From Bacteroidota bacterium (GTDB lineage: Bacteria > Bacteroidota > Ignavibacteria > Ignavibacteriales > Melioribacteraceae), in contig JAMCSN010000295.1 of assembly GCA_023381535.1 (NCBI GenBank), positions 7,370-21,818 on the forward strand: 14,449 nucleotides of DNA. The letters are read 5' to 3'. Position numbers and translations under genes: made by a program. Of the stretch, positions 1 to 7,930 are shown piece after piece. The notes beneath the pieces are model-generated. The model was not told the DNA's origin and searched no databases. It worked only from the letters and a program-made list of their open reading frames with translations. Numbering within the stretch: the stretch's first letter is position 1; every line of letters starts with the position of its first letter.

Positions 1-2
1 AG

Positions 3-2336
3 TGCGGTGTGGATGGAACACATGAAGATATAAAATTCGGAAATCATTTGATTCAGAATGCTATGGGTTCTACAAATCCGCATGCCTATTCAAGTCTATT
101 ACCAATTGTGTATCTAGAAAACATTCCTAACACAGATAACAATTCAGGACATGGAACACATGTAACCGGAAGTGTCGGCGGAAACGGTTCCAAATCTGCC
201 GGTAAATATGAAGGTGTAGCACCCGGTGCTAATCTTATTGGATACGGATCCGGTGCAGCATTATTTGTTCTTGACGGCATCGGTGGATTTGATTATGCAG
301 TCACAAATCAGTTTTTATATAATATTAGAGTGATAACAAATTCATGGGGATCCTCAGGTGCATTTGATCCATACGATCCGATTAATATAGCGTCAAAAAT
401 TGCATACGATCGTGGAATTGTAGTTCTATTCGCAGCTGGTAACAGCGGGCCCGGAGAAAATACTAATTCGCCTTATGCTGCACCCTGGGTTATAACTGTT
501 GCAGCAGGTGATAAGTTCGGTAGATTAGCAGATTTTTCTTCGCGTGGTGTTAAAGGTCAAACAAGTACTTTTGAAATTGATGGCGAGACATGGACTTACG
601 AAAACCGCCCAACAATTACAGCCCCTGGTGTTGATATAATTTCAACACGCGTAGTAGCCCCGGTTTCAAGTCTGGGTGCTACCAAAGATGCGGATCTTAT
701 TGAGCCGGCTTATCTACCGTACTATACAACAATGAGCGGTACTTCAATGGCAACACCGCACACCGCTGGAATCGTAGCTCTTATGCTCGAAGCTGATAAA
801 ACTTTATCACCGGCACAAGTAAAAGATATTCTTCAAAAAACCGCTACCAATATGCCGCATTATGAATCTTGGGAAAATGGCGCCGGCTACGTTAATGCTT
901 ATGCAGCAGTTGATTATATAATGAATAACAGAACTTATAGCTCACTCGCAAATATTTACCAACAGTTTAACAGCAATGTAAATAATTCGGCTGTCTATCA
1001 GGATTTTACGATTGAGTATACTACCGAACCGGTATTATCTCCAACCCAAAACAGATATTCATTTGATGTAAGTTCAGGAACTTCGGCTATCGAAGTAAGC
1101 ATTGATGAACTCTATGGTCTTTTGGGTCAAACCGGCAATCCGGTTAACTTAATTTTGATTTCACCCGATGGCTATGAATATTCATCGGGAATCTCTCTCC
1201 TATTCGCAATTGATTACAAGAGAACTGTATCAGTTACAAATCCTATTGCGGGTACATGGATTGTTGAGCTAAGAGGTTTACGTGGTAATACTGCAAATCC
1301 AACAAGCGGTGTTTCATTTGATGAAACTATTAATGGTAAAATTAAATTCTTAACATTTTTGGGTAATACCGGACTTAACGATATAAGCGGTCATCCTGCA
1401 GAAGCTTCCATAAAATTAGCAGTCTCATCAAGATTAGTAGATGGTTTTCAAACCGGAATGTATATGCCCGATGATCTTTTAAAAAGAATTGATATGGCAA
1501 AATATTTTATGATGGGTCAAGCTATCAGACAATATCTTCCGACTAACGGGACCACAAATATCAACGATGTCAGTTTTGATAATCAATTGCTGGTAGAATC
1601 CATTACTGCCAAAGGCGCAGCAATTAGAGATAGATTCCAAGTGCTTAAAGGTGTTATGCTTCTAACCAGTGCAGGAATGTTCTCTCCTGAAGAAAGCGTA
1701 AAAAGAATAGACGTTGCATATTCATTCATTCAAAGTTTAGGATTGCAATTGAAGGCAGATTCTCTTGCCGGCACACAAGTAAAAGTAACATTCAATAGTC
1801 AGTTAATTACACTTGATGATAATGCCGATATTCCATCAAACCTAAGAGGATATGTACAACTTGCACTCGACTTGAATTTAATAAATGTTTATTACACACT
1901 AACACAAGGGCCATACGATTTAACACCGACGATGCATGCAACCTTTAGACCAAGCCAAGTAGTAAGCAGAGGAGACTTTGCAGTAATAGTAACAAGAACT
2001 TTTAATGAGTGGACAAAGGCATTAGCAAAGTCGTCGGGTGCTAATAATCAGAATAAAGTAACAACGCTGCCAATGGAATTTAAGTTGGAACAGAATTATC
2101 CAAATCCGTTCAATCCGACAACAACGATAAATTATTCGGTACCGGAAAATGGTATTGTTTCTTTAGAGGTGTTTAACATAATCGGTCAAAAAGTAGCAAC
2201 TCTTGTAAACGAAAATCAACCAGCGGGAAACTATTCAGCAAAGTTCGATGCAAGCCGCTTATCATCAGGCATGTATTTATACAGAATAATAACAAACAAT
2301 TTTGTTAAGACGATGAAGATGAGTTTGGTTAAATAG
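3..2336 (+). CDS. S8 (subtilisin-like) serine protease with SLH-like repeats and T9SS sorting domain, 5'-truncated
   Basis: The reading frame is open at the left edge; the first in-window codons read C-G-V-D-G-T-H. The paralogue at 2454 has D-S-G-I-E-G-T at this place, so the start, signal peptide, prodomain and catalytic Asp lie upstream of the window. Numbering from the GTG at 9, which is internal and not a real start: catalytic His48 in GHGTHVTG, oxyanion Asn145 in AAGNSGPG, catalytic Ser246 in SGTSMATPH. Residues about 330-430 form a P-domain/PPC-like beta-sandwich ([26 protein letters not shown]). Residues about 457-670 hold three SLH-like repeats ([56 protein letters not shown]). The last ~85 residues are a T9SS type A sorting domain ([18 protein letters not shown], ending in Lys). 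Predicted to be exported through the T9SS and kept at the cell surface; substrate unknown. A hairpin terminator follows. Confidence 0.93.
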   Translation, partial: CGVDGTHEDIKFGNHLIQNAMGSTNPHAYSSLLPIVYLENIPNTDNNSGHGTHVTGSVGGNGSKSAGKYEGVAPGANLIGYGSGAALFVLDGIGGFDYAVTNQFLYNIRVITNSWGSSGAFDPYDPINIASKIAYDRGIVVLFAAGNSGPGENTNSPYAAPWVITVAAGDKFGRLADFSSRGVKGQTSTFEIDGETWTYENRPTITAPGVDIISTRVVAPVSSLGATKDADLIEPAYLPYYTTMSGTSMATPHTAGIVALMLEADKTLSPAQVKDILQKTATNMPHYESWENGAGYVNAYAAVDYIMNNRTYSSLANIYQQFNSNVNNSAVYQDFTIEYTTEPVLSPTQNRYSFDVSSGTSAIEVSIDELYGLLGQTGNPVNLILISPDGYEYSSGISLLFAIDYKRTVSVTNPIAGTWIVELRGLRGNTANPTSGVSFDETINGKIKFLTFLGNTGLNDISGHPAEASIKLAVSSRLVDGFQTGMYMPDDLLKRIDMAKYFMMGQAIRQYLPTNGTTNINDVSFDNQLLVESITAKGAAIRDRFQVLKGVMLLTSAGMFSPEESVKRIDVAYSFIQSLGLQLKADSLAGTQVKVTFNSQLITLDDNADIPSNLRGYVQLALDLNLINVYYTLTQGPYDLTPTMHATFRPSQVVSRGDFAVIVTRTFNEWTKALAKSSGANNQNKVTTLPMEFKLEQNYPNPFNPTTTINYSVPENGIVSLEVFNIIGQKVATLVNENQPAGNYSAKFDASRLSSGMYLYRIITNNFVKTMKMSLVK

Positions 2337-2372
2337 GTCCTGTTTTATTATAAAAAGAAAAAAGTAGATTCT

Positions 2373-2402
2373 AAGCGTCGGGAATTTATTCCCGGCGCTT
2401 TT
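2373..2402 (+). terminator. Rho-independent terminator after the first protease
   Basis: A 12-bp stem, AAGCGTCGGGAA (2373-2384) pairing with TTCCCGGCGCTT (2389-2400), with one G-U pair and a TTTA loop. It ends in a short T run (2399-2402) then CGTT. It lies 37 bp after the stop codon. The T tract is short. A related hairpin follows the next gene. Confidence 0.75.
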
Positions 2403-2453
2403 CGTTCAATTAAATAGTTATAAGTTAGAAAGAATTATAAAGGAGTAGAATTT

Positions 2454-5237
2454 ATGGAAACTAAAAAGACTATGCGATATTTTTTGACTTTAATGTTGAT
2501 TCTTGTAATTACAGGAAACATGTTGGCACAGGCAGTGATAGATCAGAAACTGCGAAACGCTTTAGCCAACACCACCGATCCGGTTGAAGTTGTTGTAACG
2601 TTTAAAGGGGATGGACCATTAAATGCAATACATTCTACTATCTTAGCAAATGCAGGAATTACACAAGGATTTTTGTTTCGGACTTTACCAATAGCCGGAG
2701 TCTTAGCTAATTCAGCTAACATACAAGCATTGGCAAATGACCCGCAAGTAAGATCTCTCTATCTTAACGAACAGCTAACGTATGATAATTACAATTCGCG
2801 TCAGTTAACAGGAGTAGACAAAGTTAGAAAAGACCAAACTATAACAGCAAAGAATGGAGGACTTCCAATTTCCGGTAAGGGTATTGGAGTAGTGATTAAC
2901 GATTCCGGCATTGAAGGCACAAATAAAGATTTAGAATACGGACGCAACCTGGTTCAGAATACTTTGGGAGCTACAAACTTGCACGCCCTAAGCACTCTTC
3001 TTCCTATCACTTATATTGAAAATATGCCTACGACAGAACTTGGTTCGGGACACGGAATGCACGTAGCAGGAATTGTTGGAGGTACAGGAATAAATTCGGC
3101 AGGGAAGTATCAAGGAGTTGCACCCGGTGCTAATTTAATTGGATATGGTTCAGGCGCTGCATTATTAGTTCTTGACGGTCTTGGCGGTTTCGATTATGCT
3201 CTAACACATCAATTCCAATATGGAATTCGTGTGATCACAAATTCGTGGGGCAACACCGCAGATGTAGGAACACCTGTAAATCCGAATGACCCAATTACAA
3301 TTGCTACGAAAATGTGTTATGATCGTAATATAGTTGTTGTCTTCTCGGCTGGTAACGCAGGTCCAGCAGGCTTAATCACTGGTAATTATAAAAAAGCACC
3401 GTGGGTTGTTTGTGTTGCAGCAGGCGATAAGTTTGGCAGATTAGCAGATTTTTCTTCGCGCGGTGTTAAGAATCAATCCGGTTCATTCGAAATTGATGGA
3501 GATGTTTGGACATGGGAAGACAGACCAACTGTAACAGCACCCGGTACCGATATTATTTCAACACGCGCACTGGTAGCTACGTTAACTCCATTAGGTGCAC
3601 CGCAAGATGTATCAATAGAACCGGCTTATCTTCCATACTATACAACAATGAGCGGAACATCAATGGCAGCACCGCATGTTGCAGGAATTGTTGCCCTGTT
3701 GCTCGATGCAAATCCCTCGCTTTCCCCTTTAGAAGTAAAACAAATATTGCAGCGAACTGCAACAAATATTCCTTCCCGGGAATCCTGGGAAGCAGGAGCC
3801 GGATATGTTAATGCCTTCGCAGCTGTTGATAATGCTTTCCGATCTGCGAGTTATGGTTCAACACTAAATTATACAAGACAATTTAACAGCAATCCGTTAA
3901 GTGAAGTAATCAATACAAATTTTACAATTGCATACAACCCTGTAGTTTCTTCTTCAACACAAAATAAATTTCAGTTTACCGTTGGAGAAGGAATAACTGC
4001 TCTTACAGCTAAGATTATGGCGTGGGGTCTTGAAGGACAAACTGGCAACACTGTTGGTGTAGTATTAATTTCTCCTTTGGGGGAAGAGTACAGTTCCGGT
4101 GTTAATGTTCTTTTTCCACTTTATTATGATAGAAGTGTAGTTGTTGCATCTCCTGTGCCGGGCGAATGGATAGTTGAGGTTCGGGGACTTCGCGGTACGG
4201 CTTCAAATCCTGTAGGAATTGCTCTGCCGGAAAACATTAATGGAAATATCGAACAACTTAAAGTTGGTGGCATCGGCGGCTTGAATGATATTGCAGGACA
4301 TCCGGCAGAGGCATCAATAAAACTTGCTGTTAGTAAACGCCTTGCCGATGGTTATCCTGACGGTAATTTTTATCCGGACAACTTATTAACAAGAATTGAG
4401 TTCGCAGATTATTTAACTATGGGTCAGGCGATACGCCAATATCTTCCAACAAACGGCAGCAGTAATTTTTCAGATGTCGGTCTTGATAAACAATTGTTAG
4501 TCGAATCCATTACTGCTAAGGGCGCAGCAATTAGAGATAGATTTCAAGTGCTTAAAGGCGTTATGCTTCCAACAAGTGCCGGAATGTTCGCTCCTGAAGA
4601 AAGCGTAAAAAGAATAGATGTTGCATATTCATTCATTGAAAGTTTAGGATTGCAATTAAAAGCAGACTCACTTGCCGGCACACAAGTAAAAGTTTATTAC
4701 AATGATCAACAAATAATTTTATCTGATAACAACGACATCCCGTCAAATCTTAGAGGATATGTTCAACTTGCACTCGATTTAAATTTAATAAATGTATACT
4801 TCTCATTAACCCAAGGTCCTTACGATTTGGTGCCAACAATGCATGCCTCCTTTAAACCAACTCAAGAAGTCAGCCGGGGAGACTTTGCGGTAATAGTAAC
4901 AAGAACGTTTAACGAGTGGACAAAAGCATTAGCAAAGTCGGGTAATAATCAGAATAGTGTAACAACGTTACCAATGGAGTTTAAGTTGGAACAGAATTAT
5001 CCAAATCCATTTAATCCATCAACAACTATTAATTACTCCGTTGCAGAACAAGGTCCGGTTAATTTAGAAATTTATAATATCGTCGGACAGAAAGTAGCGG
5101 CACTTGTTAATGCAAATCAGCCTGTGGGTAACTATTCAGTAAAATTTGATGCAAGCAAACTGGCATCAGGCGTTTACATATATAGAATAACTACGAACAA
5201 CTATGTTAAAGCATTAAAGATGAGCTTGATGAAGTAA
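2454..5237 (+). CDS. S8 (subtilisin-like) serine protease with SLH-like repeats and T9SS sorting domain
   Basis: 927 aa, complete. The start ATG 2454 is set by AGGAG at 2441-2445, 8 nt upstream. The signal peptide is about residues 1-25 (MRYFLTLMLILVITGNMLA). Residues about 30-110 look like a protease prodomain (VEVVVTFKGDG, then a segment rich in short hydrophobics). The catalytic triad is Asp150 (VVINDSGIEG), His200 (SGHGMHVAG) and Ser403 (MSGTSMAAPH), with oxyanion Asn301 (SAGNAGPAG). The His motif is HGMH where HGTH is usual. A beta-sandwich (about 485-585) precedes three SLH-like repeats (about 609-661, 672-735, 760-824) and a T9SS type A sorting domain (about 843-927, [18 protein letters not shown], ending LMK). 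It is a tandem paralogue of the gene upstream, from residue 150 to the C-terminus. Predicted extracellular or surface protease; substrate unknown. The separate ribosome binding site and the flanking terminators suggest a monocistronic unit. Confidence 0.95.
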   Translation: METKKTMRYFLTLMLILVITGNMLAQAVIDQKLRNALANTTDPVEVVVTFKGDGPLNAIHSTILANAGITQGFLFRTLPIAGVLANSANIQALANDPQVRSLYLNEQLTYDNYNSRQLTGVDKVRKDQTITAKNGGLPISGKGIGVVINDSGIEGTNKDLEYGRNLVQNTLGATNLHALSTLLPITYIENMPTTELGSGHGMHVAGIVGGTGINSAGKYQGVAPGANLIGYGSGAALLVLDGLGGFDYALTHQFQYGIRVITNSWGNTADVGTPVNPNDPITIATKMCYDRNIVVVFSAGNAGPAGLITGNYKKAPWVVCVAAGDKFGRLADFSSRGVKNQSGSFEIDGDVWTWEDRPTVTAPGTDIISTRALVATLTPLGAPQDVSIEPAYLPYYTTMSGTSMAAPHVAGIVALLLDANPSLSPLEVKQILQRTATNIPSRESWEAGAGYVNAFAAVDNAFRSASYGSTLNYTRQFNSNPLSEVINTNFTIAYNPVVSSSTQNKFQFTVGEGITALTAKIMAWGLEGQTGNTVGVVLISPLGEEYSSGVNVLFPLYYDRSVVVASPVPGEWIVEVRGLRGTASNPVGIALPENINGNIEQLKVGGIGGLNDIAGHPAEASIKLAVSKRLADGYPDGNFYPDNLLTRIEFADYLTMGQAIRQYLPTNGSSNFSDVGLDKQLLVESITAKGAAIRDRFQVLKGVMLPTSAGMFAPEESVKRIDVAYSFIESLGLQLKADSLAGTQVKVYYNDQQIILSDNNDIPSNLRGYVQLALDLNLINVYFSLTQGPYDLVPTMHASFKPTQEVSRGDFAVIVTRTFNEWTKALAKSGNNQNSVTTLPMEFKLEQNYPNPFNPSTTINYSVAEQGPVNLEIYNIVGQKVAALVNANQPVGNYSVKFDASKLASGVYIYRITTNNYVKALKMSLMK

Positions 5238-5254
5238 TATCGTTTAATTATTTT

Positions 5255-5291
5255 AACAGCGTCGGGAGAACTATATGAATCCGGCGCTGTT
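5255..5291 (+). terminator. Hairpin terminator after the second protease
   Basis: An 11-bp stem, AACAGCGTCGG (5255-5265) pairing with CCGGCGCTGTT (5281-5291), with one G-U pair at the same relative place as in the 2373 hairpin. The loop is 15 nt. It is followed by CGTTTAAAT, so the U tract is weak. Shared core and tail with the upstream terminator (GCGTCGG, CGGCGCT, TTCGTT) suggest both descend from one ancestral gene-plus-terminator unit. Confidence 0.6.
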
Positions 5292-5316
5292 CGTTTAAAT
5301 AACCTCAACTAAACAT

Positions 5317-6477
5317 ATGATCAGAATTAGAAAAATATTAATTACTATCTGCTTCTTGATTATATCCCCAATTTTTTCTTCAGCATTTGCCCAGGGATCA
5401 GTAACGGTTACTGGGACAGACTTATCACCTACTTTTTCACCGGGCACATCAACCCCGATTGTGAGTCTATCTTTTTCTGTAATCACTCTCTCACCCATAA
5501 TTAACTATATTAAAGTGGATAGAACAGGAACCGCCACTAATACTGACTTACCAACAGCAAAACTATATCGAGATGTCAACAAGAATAATGTAGTGGATGG
5601 CGGTGATGTCCAGCTAGATCAGACAAGGTTTTTTGGAGGTACAACTACACAGAACGTGCGGTTTTCCGTTTTGAATTATTCCCCTTCTACATCAGAGAAT
5701 TTACTCATTGTATTTGATGTTGCTTCAGATGCGAATCCAAGTCACACGGCCGGGGCAGACATGCCGTTAGACGGAGGTTATATTACCGGTGGAAACGAAA
5801 CCGTAATAACATTTCTTGGAATAACAACAACACCAAAACCACTCCCCGTAGAACTTACTTCTTTCACTGCTTTAGTTCAAAGTAGAACTGTAAATCTAAA
5901 ATGGTCCACAGCAACGGAAGTAAATAATTATGGTTTTGAAATAGAAAGAAGTCAAACGTCAAAAGTGAAAAGTGAAGAAGGCACTTCGCTATCGCTCAGT
6001 GCGAGCTGGGAAACGCTCGGTTTTGTGCAAGGATATGGAAATAGTAACTCGCCAAAGAGTTATACTTTTACAGATAATCTTGCTCTTGCCCGCCTGACGG
6101 CGAGGCAGGCTCATAATCTTAATCTTGATCGCTTGCAGTATAGATTAAAGCAAATTGATTTTGACGGCAGCTATAAATATTCAGACATAATAGAATTACA
6201 AATTGATCTTCCCTCGGAATTTGTTCTTCAGCAAAATTATCCCAATCCTTTTAATCCTTCCACAACAATCAGATATGAAATACCAAAAAGTACTTTTGTA
6301 ATACTTAGCATTTTTGATCTGTTAGGCAGAGAAATTACAACCTTAATCAATCAAGTACAGAATGCCGGTTATCACGAAATTACATTTAACGCGAAAAAGC
6401 TGTCAAGCGGTATTTACATTTATCAAATCAAGGCGGGAGAATTTTCTCAGATAAGAAAGATGCTTTTGATGAAATAG
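5317..6477 (+). CDS. T9SS-sorted secreted protein with possible Ca-binding beta domain and FnIII-like stalk
   Basis: 386 aa. Signal peptide residues 1-25 (ITICFLIISPIFSSAFA, cut before QGS). Residues about 28-165 form a beta-rich domain of unknown function with a dockerin/EF-hand-like Asp/Asn loop (RDVNKNNVVDGGDVQL, 85-100). Residues about 176-295 are the stalk domain often found before T9SS sorting domains (LPVELTSFTA, LKWSTATEVNNYGFEIERS, RLKQIDFDGSYKYSD). Residues about 299-386 are the sorting domain ([16 protein letters not shown], ending MLLMK). The stalk carries two extra stretches absent from the homologous domain at about 13960-14270: residues 222-230 and 256-268, both encoded by palindromic DNA. 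No good Shine-Dalgarno is visible before ATG 5317; the start is chosen because it gives a clean signal peptide. It could be an adhesin or structural surface protein; no catalytic motif is seen. Confidence 0.9.
   Translation: MIRIRKILITICFLIISPIFSSAFAQGSVTVTGTDLSPTFSPGTSTPIVSLSFSVITLSPIINYIKVDRTGTATNTDLPTAKLYRDVNKNNVVDGGDVQLDQTRFFGGTTTQNVRFSVLNYSPSTSENLLIVFDVASDANPSHTAGADMPLDGGYITGGNETVITFLGITTTPKPLPVELTSFTALVQSRTVNLKWSTATEVNNYGFEIERSQTSKVKSEEGTSLSLSASWETLGFVQGYGNSNSPKSYTFTDNLALARLTARQAHNLNLDRLQYRLKQIDFDGSYKYSDIIELQIDLPSEFVLQQNYPNPFNPSTTIRYEIPKSTFVILSIFDLLGREITTLINQVQNAGYHEITFNAKKLSSGIYIYQIKAGEFSQIRKMLLMK
5952..5979 (+). repeat. Imperfect heptanucleotide tandem repeat (4 units) inside a coding sequence
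   Basis: Four consecutive 7-mers: TCAAACG, TCAAAAG, TGAAAAG, TGAAGAA. They encode a charged linker (around QTSKVKSEE) in the stalk domain of the 5317 gene, directly after FEIERS. A different heptad repeat sits at the homologous position in the 12822 gene. Confidence 0.65.
5980..6006 (+). repeat. In-frame palindromic insert coding GTSLSLSAS
   Basis: 27 bp (9 codons) with no counterpart in the homologous stalk domain of the 12822 gene. It contains the inverted repeat GCACT (5981-5985) / AGTGC (5998-6002) and a second short one, GCTC/GAGC. No flanking target duplication is evident. Probably a small dispersed palindromic repeat tolerated in a loop; only one copy is visible here. Confidence 0.45.
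6074..6120 (+). repeat. 39-bp in-frame palindromic insertion flanked by 8-bp direct repeats
   Basis: ATAATCTT occurs at 6074-6081 and 6113-6120, exactly 39 bp apart. Between them lies an imperfect hairpin: GCCCGCCT (6088-6095) against AGGCAGGC (6103-6110), one mismatch, 7-nt loop. The 39 bp equal 13 codons (residues 256-268). Removing them restores TDNLNLDRLQYRLKQIDFDG, which fits the homologous domain. This is what insertion of a 31-bp palindromic element with an 8-bp target duplication would leave. Confidence 0.6.
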
Positions 6478-6533
6478 TTTTTCCACCGTTAAAAACAAAA
6501 AAAGTTTAGACTAAACCTAATATCACTATGAAA

Positions 6534-6538
6534 AGGAG
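6534..6538 (+). promoter_or_regulatory. Shine-Dalgarno that decides the lipoprotein start
   Basis: AGGAG at 6534-6538 sits 7 nt before ATG 6546. An in-frame ATG also exists at 6528, but the Shine-Dalgarno would then lie inside its own coding sequence. The 6546 start also gives a more normal lipoprotein signal length. Confidence 0.8.
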
Positions 6539-6545
6539 TAACACA

Positions 6546-7892
6546 ATGTCAAAAACAAGTAAATCTTGTTTCCGTTTTTTATACGGGATTCCCATTGTAT
6601 TTCTATTATTTGTACTTACCTCCTGCTCAAAAGATAGCAACCCGGTGGATTCGGGAAATTCTAATGCGAAAGTAACAGGTAAAGTTACCGGCGATTCAGG
6701 ACTCTACAAATCTCTACAAAAATCTTCCGGAGTAGAATCAAGCCAGGGTATAAGCGGCGCAACTGTAATTTTAGCACAAGTTCAAGCGGACGGATCTTTG
6801 AAAACCGTTTCCACACAAAGCGTGCAAACAGATGTTAATGGAAATTTTACAGTTGAAACTAATCTAAGCGGCGCTCAAAATTTAGTAGTGGTCGCAACCA
6901 AAAGCACTTCTCAATGGAAGGCAGTTGTTTATTCTCAGGTTAGCAGCAATACAACCGTTAACTGTCAACCCGTAAACACACAAACATCGGCACATGCGGA
7001 TGTCTATTCACAAATTGTTGTATCCGGACAAGCAAATGCTGTCTCATCCGCAGACTTACAAATGTATTTAAATTCTTCAGTGGCTGCTCAGATAAGCAGC
7101 AGTACTACTGCAAAGAGTCAGTTTGCATCATGCCTTACAACAGAATCACAGGTTAGAACTCAAGCATCAAGCAATGCATATTTCGGTATCTCCAGCTCTC
7201 AATGGACTGCAATAGAAAATGCTAAAGCACAAGCATTAATTTCATTCCAGACTTCTCTATACAACCATGCAGATTCTCAATCCTCAGCAAGCCAAGATTT
7301 TCAAACTTACCAGCGTGCGTTCATATCTGCTTATACAAATGCAAATGTTAAACTTGAAACGTATGCGAAGTTATTAAGAGTTTCTTCACGAGCATACGTT
7401 AATCAATCTGCACAGATGTCCTCAAGCGCTTCATTTGCAGCGTCTCAATCTATATATGCTTATTCGGCATTAGTTTTAAGAGCTGCAGCTGAGTCAAAAT
7501 TTCAGGCAGCCGGGGCTACCAGCACTCAGATAAATACAGTTTCCAATGCAGGAGTAACTTTATCCACTTCAATCTCAAATGCAACCAGTATGAGCCAAAT
7601 AAGCGATGCTTATGTTCAATACCACAATACATTAGTAGCGCAACTGAAAATTGTTTTAAGTGCATATGCCTCGCTAATCGACTCGATTGATGTGAGCATC
7701 AATGGAACAACGGGAGCGAAAGCTACCTTAAACGCAGCGTTAACAGGCACTGTTTCCACTTCTCAATATATTACTGCCTACACAAGTTTTTATAGTGCAT
7801 TAGCAACGGCAGTTCAAACAACGTTAACAGGCGCAACGAATGCTCAAGTTAATGATGCAACTGAAATATTAATTCTTGCTAATATGAATTAA
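6546..7892 (+). CDS. Lipoprotein with a carboxypeptidase-regulatory-like domain and a long Ser/Ala/Gln/Thr-rich helical region
   Basis: 448 aa from ATG 6546. The N-terminus has a lipoprotein signal with lipobox LTSC and lipidated Cys27 (IVFLLFVLTSC). The following SKDSNPVDS resembles the acidic export signals that take Bacteroidota lipoproteins to the cell surface (inference). Residues about 39-120 look like a carboxypeptidase-regulatory or CNA-B-like beta domain (VTGKVTGDSG, GISGATVILAQVQADGS, TDVNGNFTVET). The remaining ~300 residues are low in charge, with almost no Gly or Pro clusters, and very rich in Ser, Ala, Thr and Gln; they look mostly alpha-helical. I do not recognise a family for this part. 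It has no T9SS sorting domain, unlike its neighbours. A GC-rich hairpin follows the stop codon. Confidence 0.88.
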   Translation: MSKTSKSCFRFLYGIPIVFLLFVLTSCSKDSNPVDSGNSNAKVTGKVTGDSGLYKSLQKSSGVESSQGISGATVILAQVQADGSLKTVSTQSVQTDVNGNFTVETNLSGAQNLVVVATKSTSQWKAVVYSQVSSNTTVNCQPVNTQTSAHADVYSQIVVSGQANAVSSADLQMYLNSSVAAQISSSTTAKSQFASCLTTESQVRTQASSNAYFGISSSQWTAIENAKAQALISFQTSLYNHADSQSSASQDFQTYQRAFISAYTNANVKLETYAKLLRVSSRAYVNQSAQMSSSASFAASQSIYAYSALVLRAAAESKFQAAGATSTQINTVSNAGVTLSTSISNATSMSQISDAYVQYHNTLVAQLKIVLSAYASLIDSIDVSINGTTGAKATLNAALTGTVSTSQYITAYTSFYSALATAVQTTLTGATNAQVNDATEILILANMN

Positions 7893-7912
7893 CCACGAGT
7901 GAGAGAATAATT

Positions 7913-7930
7913 TGCCGGCTCCGGCCGGCA
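7913..7930. repeat. GC-rich hairpin after the lipoprotein gene
   Basis: A perfect 7-bp stem, TGCCGGC (7913-7919) / GCCGGCA (7924-7930), with loop TCCG, 20 bp past the stop codon. No T run follows (TCTCAAAAATAAAG), so it is a weak terminator candidate; it may instead be a dispersed palindromic repeat. Confidence 0.45.

Noticed and set aside
3506..3811. 101-aa + strand frame inside the second protease
   Set aside because: It lies wholly within the protease catalytic region in another frame; its product has no recognisable features.
6504..6516. GTTTAG-A-CTAAAC palindrome upstream of the lipoprotein as a terminator or operator
   Set aside because: Only 6 bp with a 1-nt centre, AT-rich and with no supporting context.
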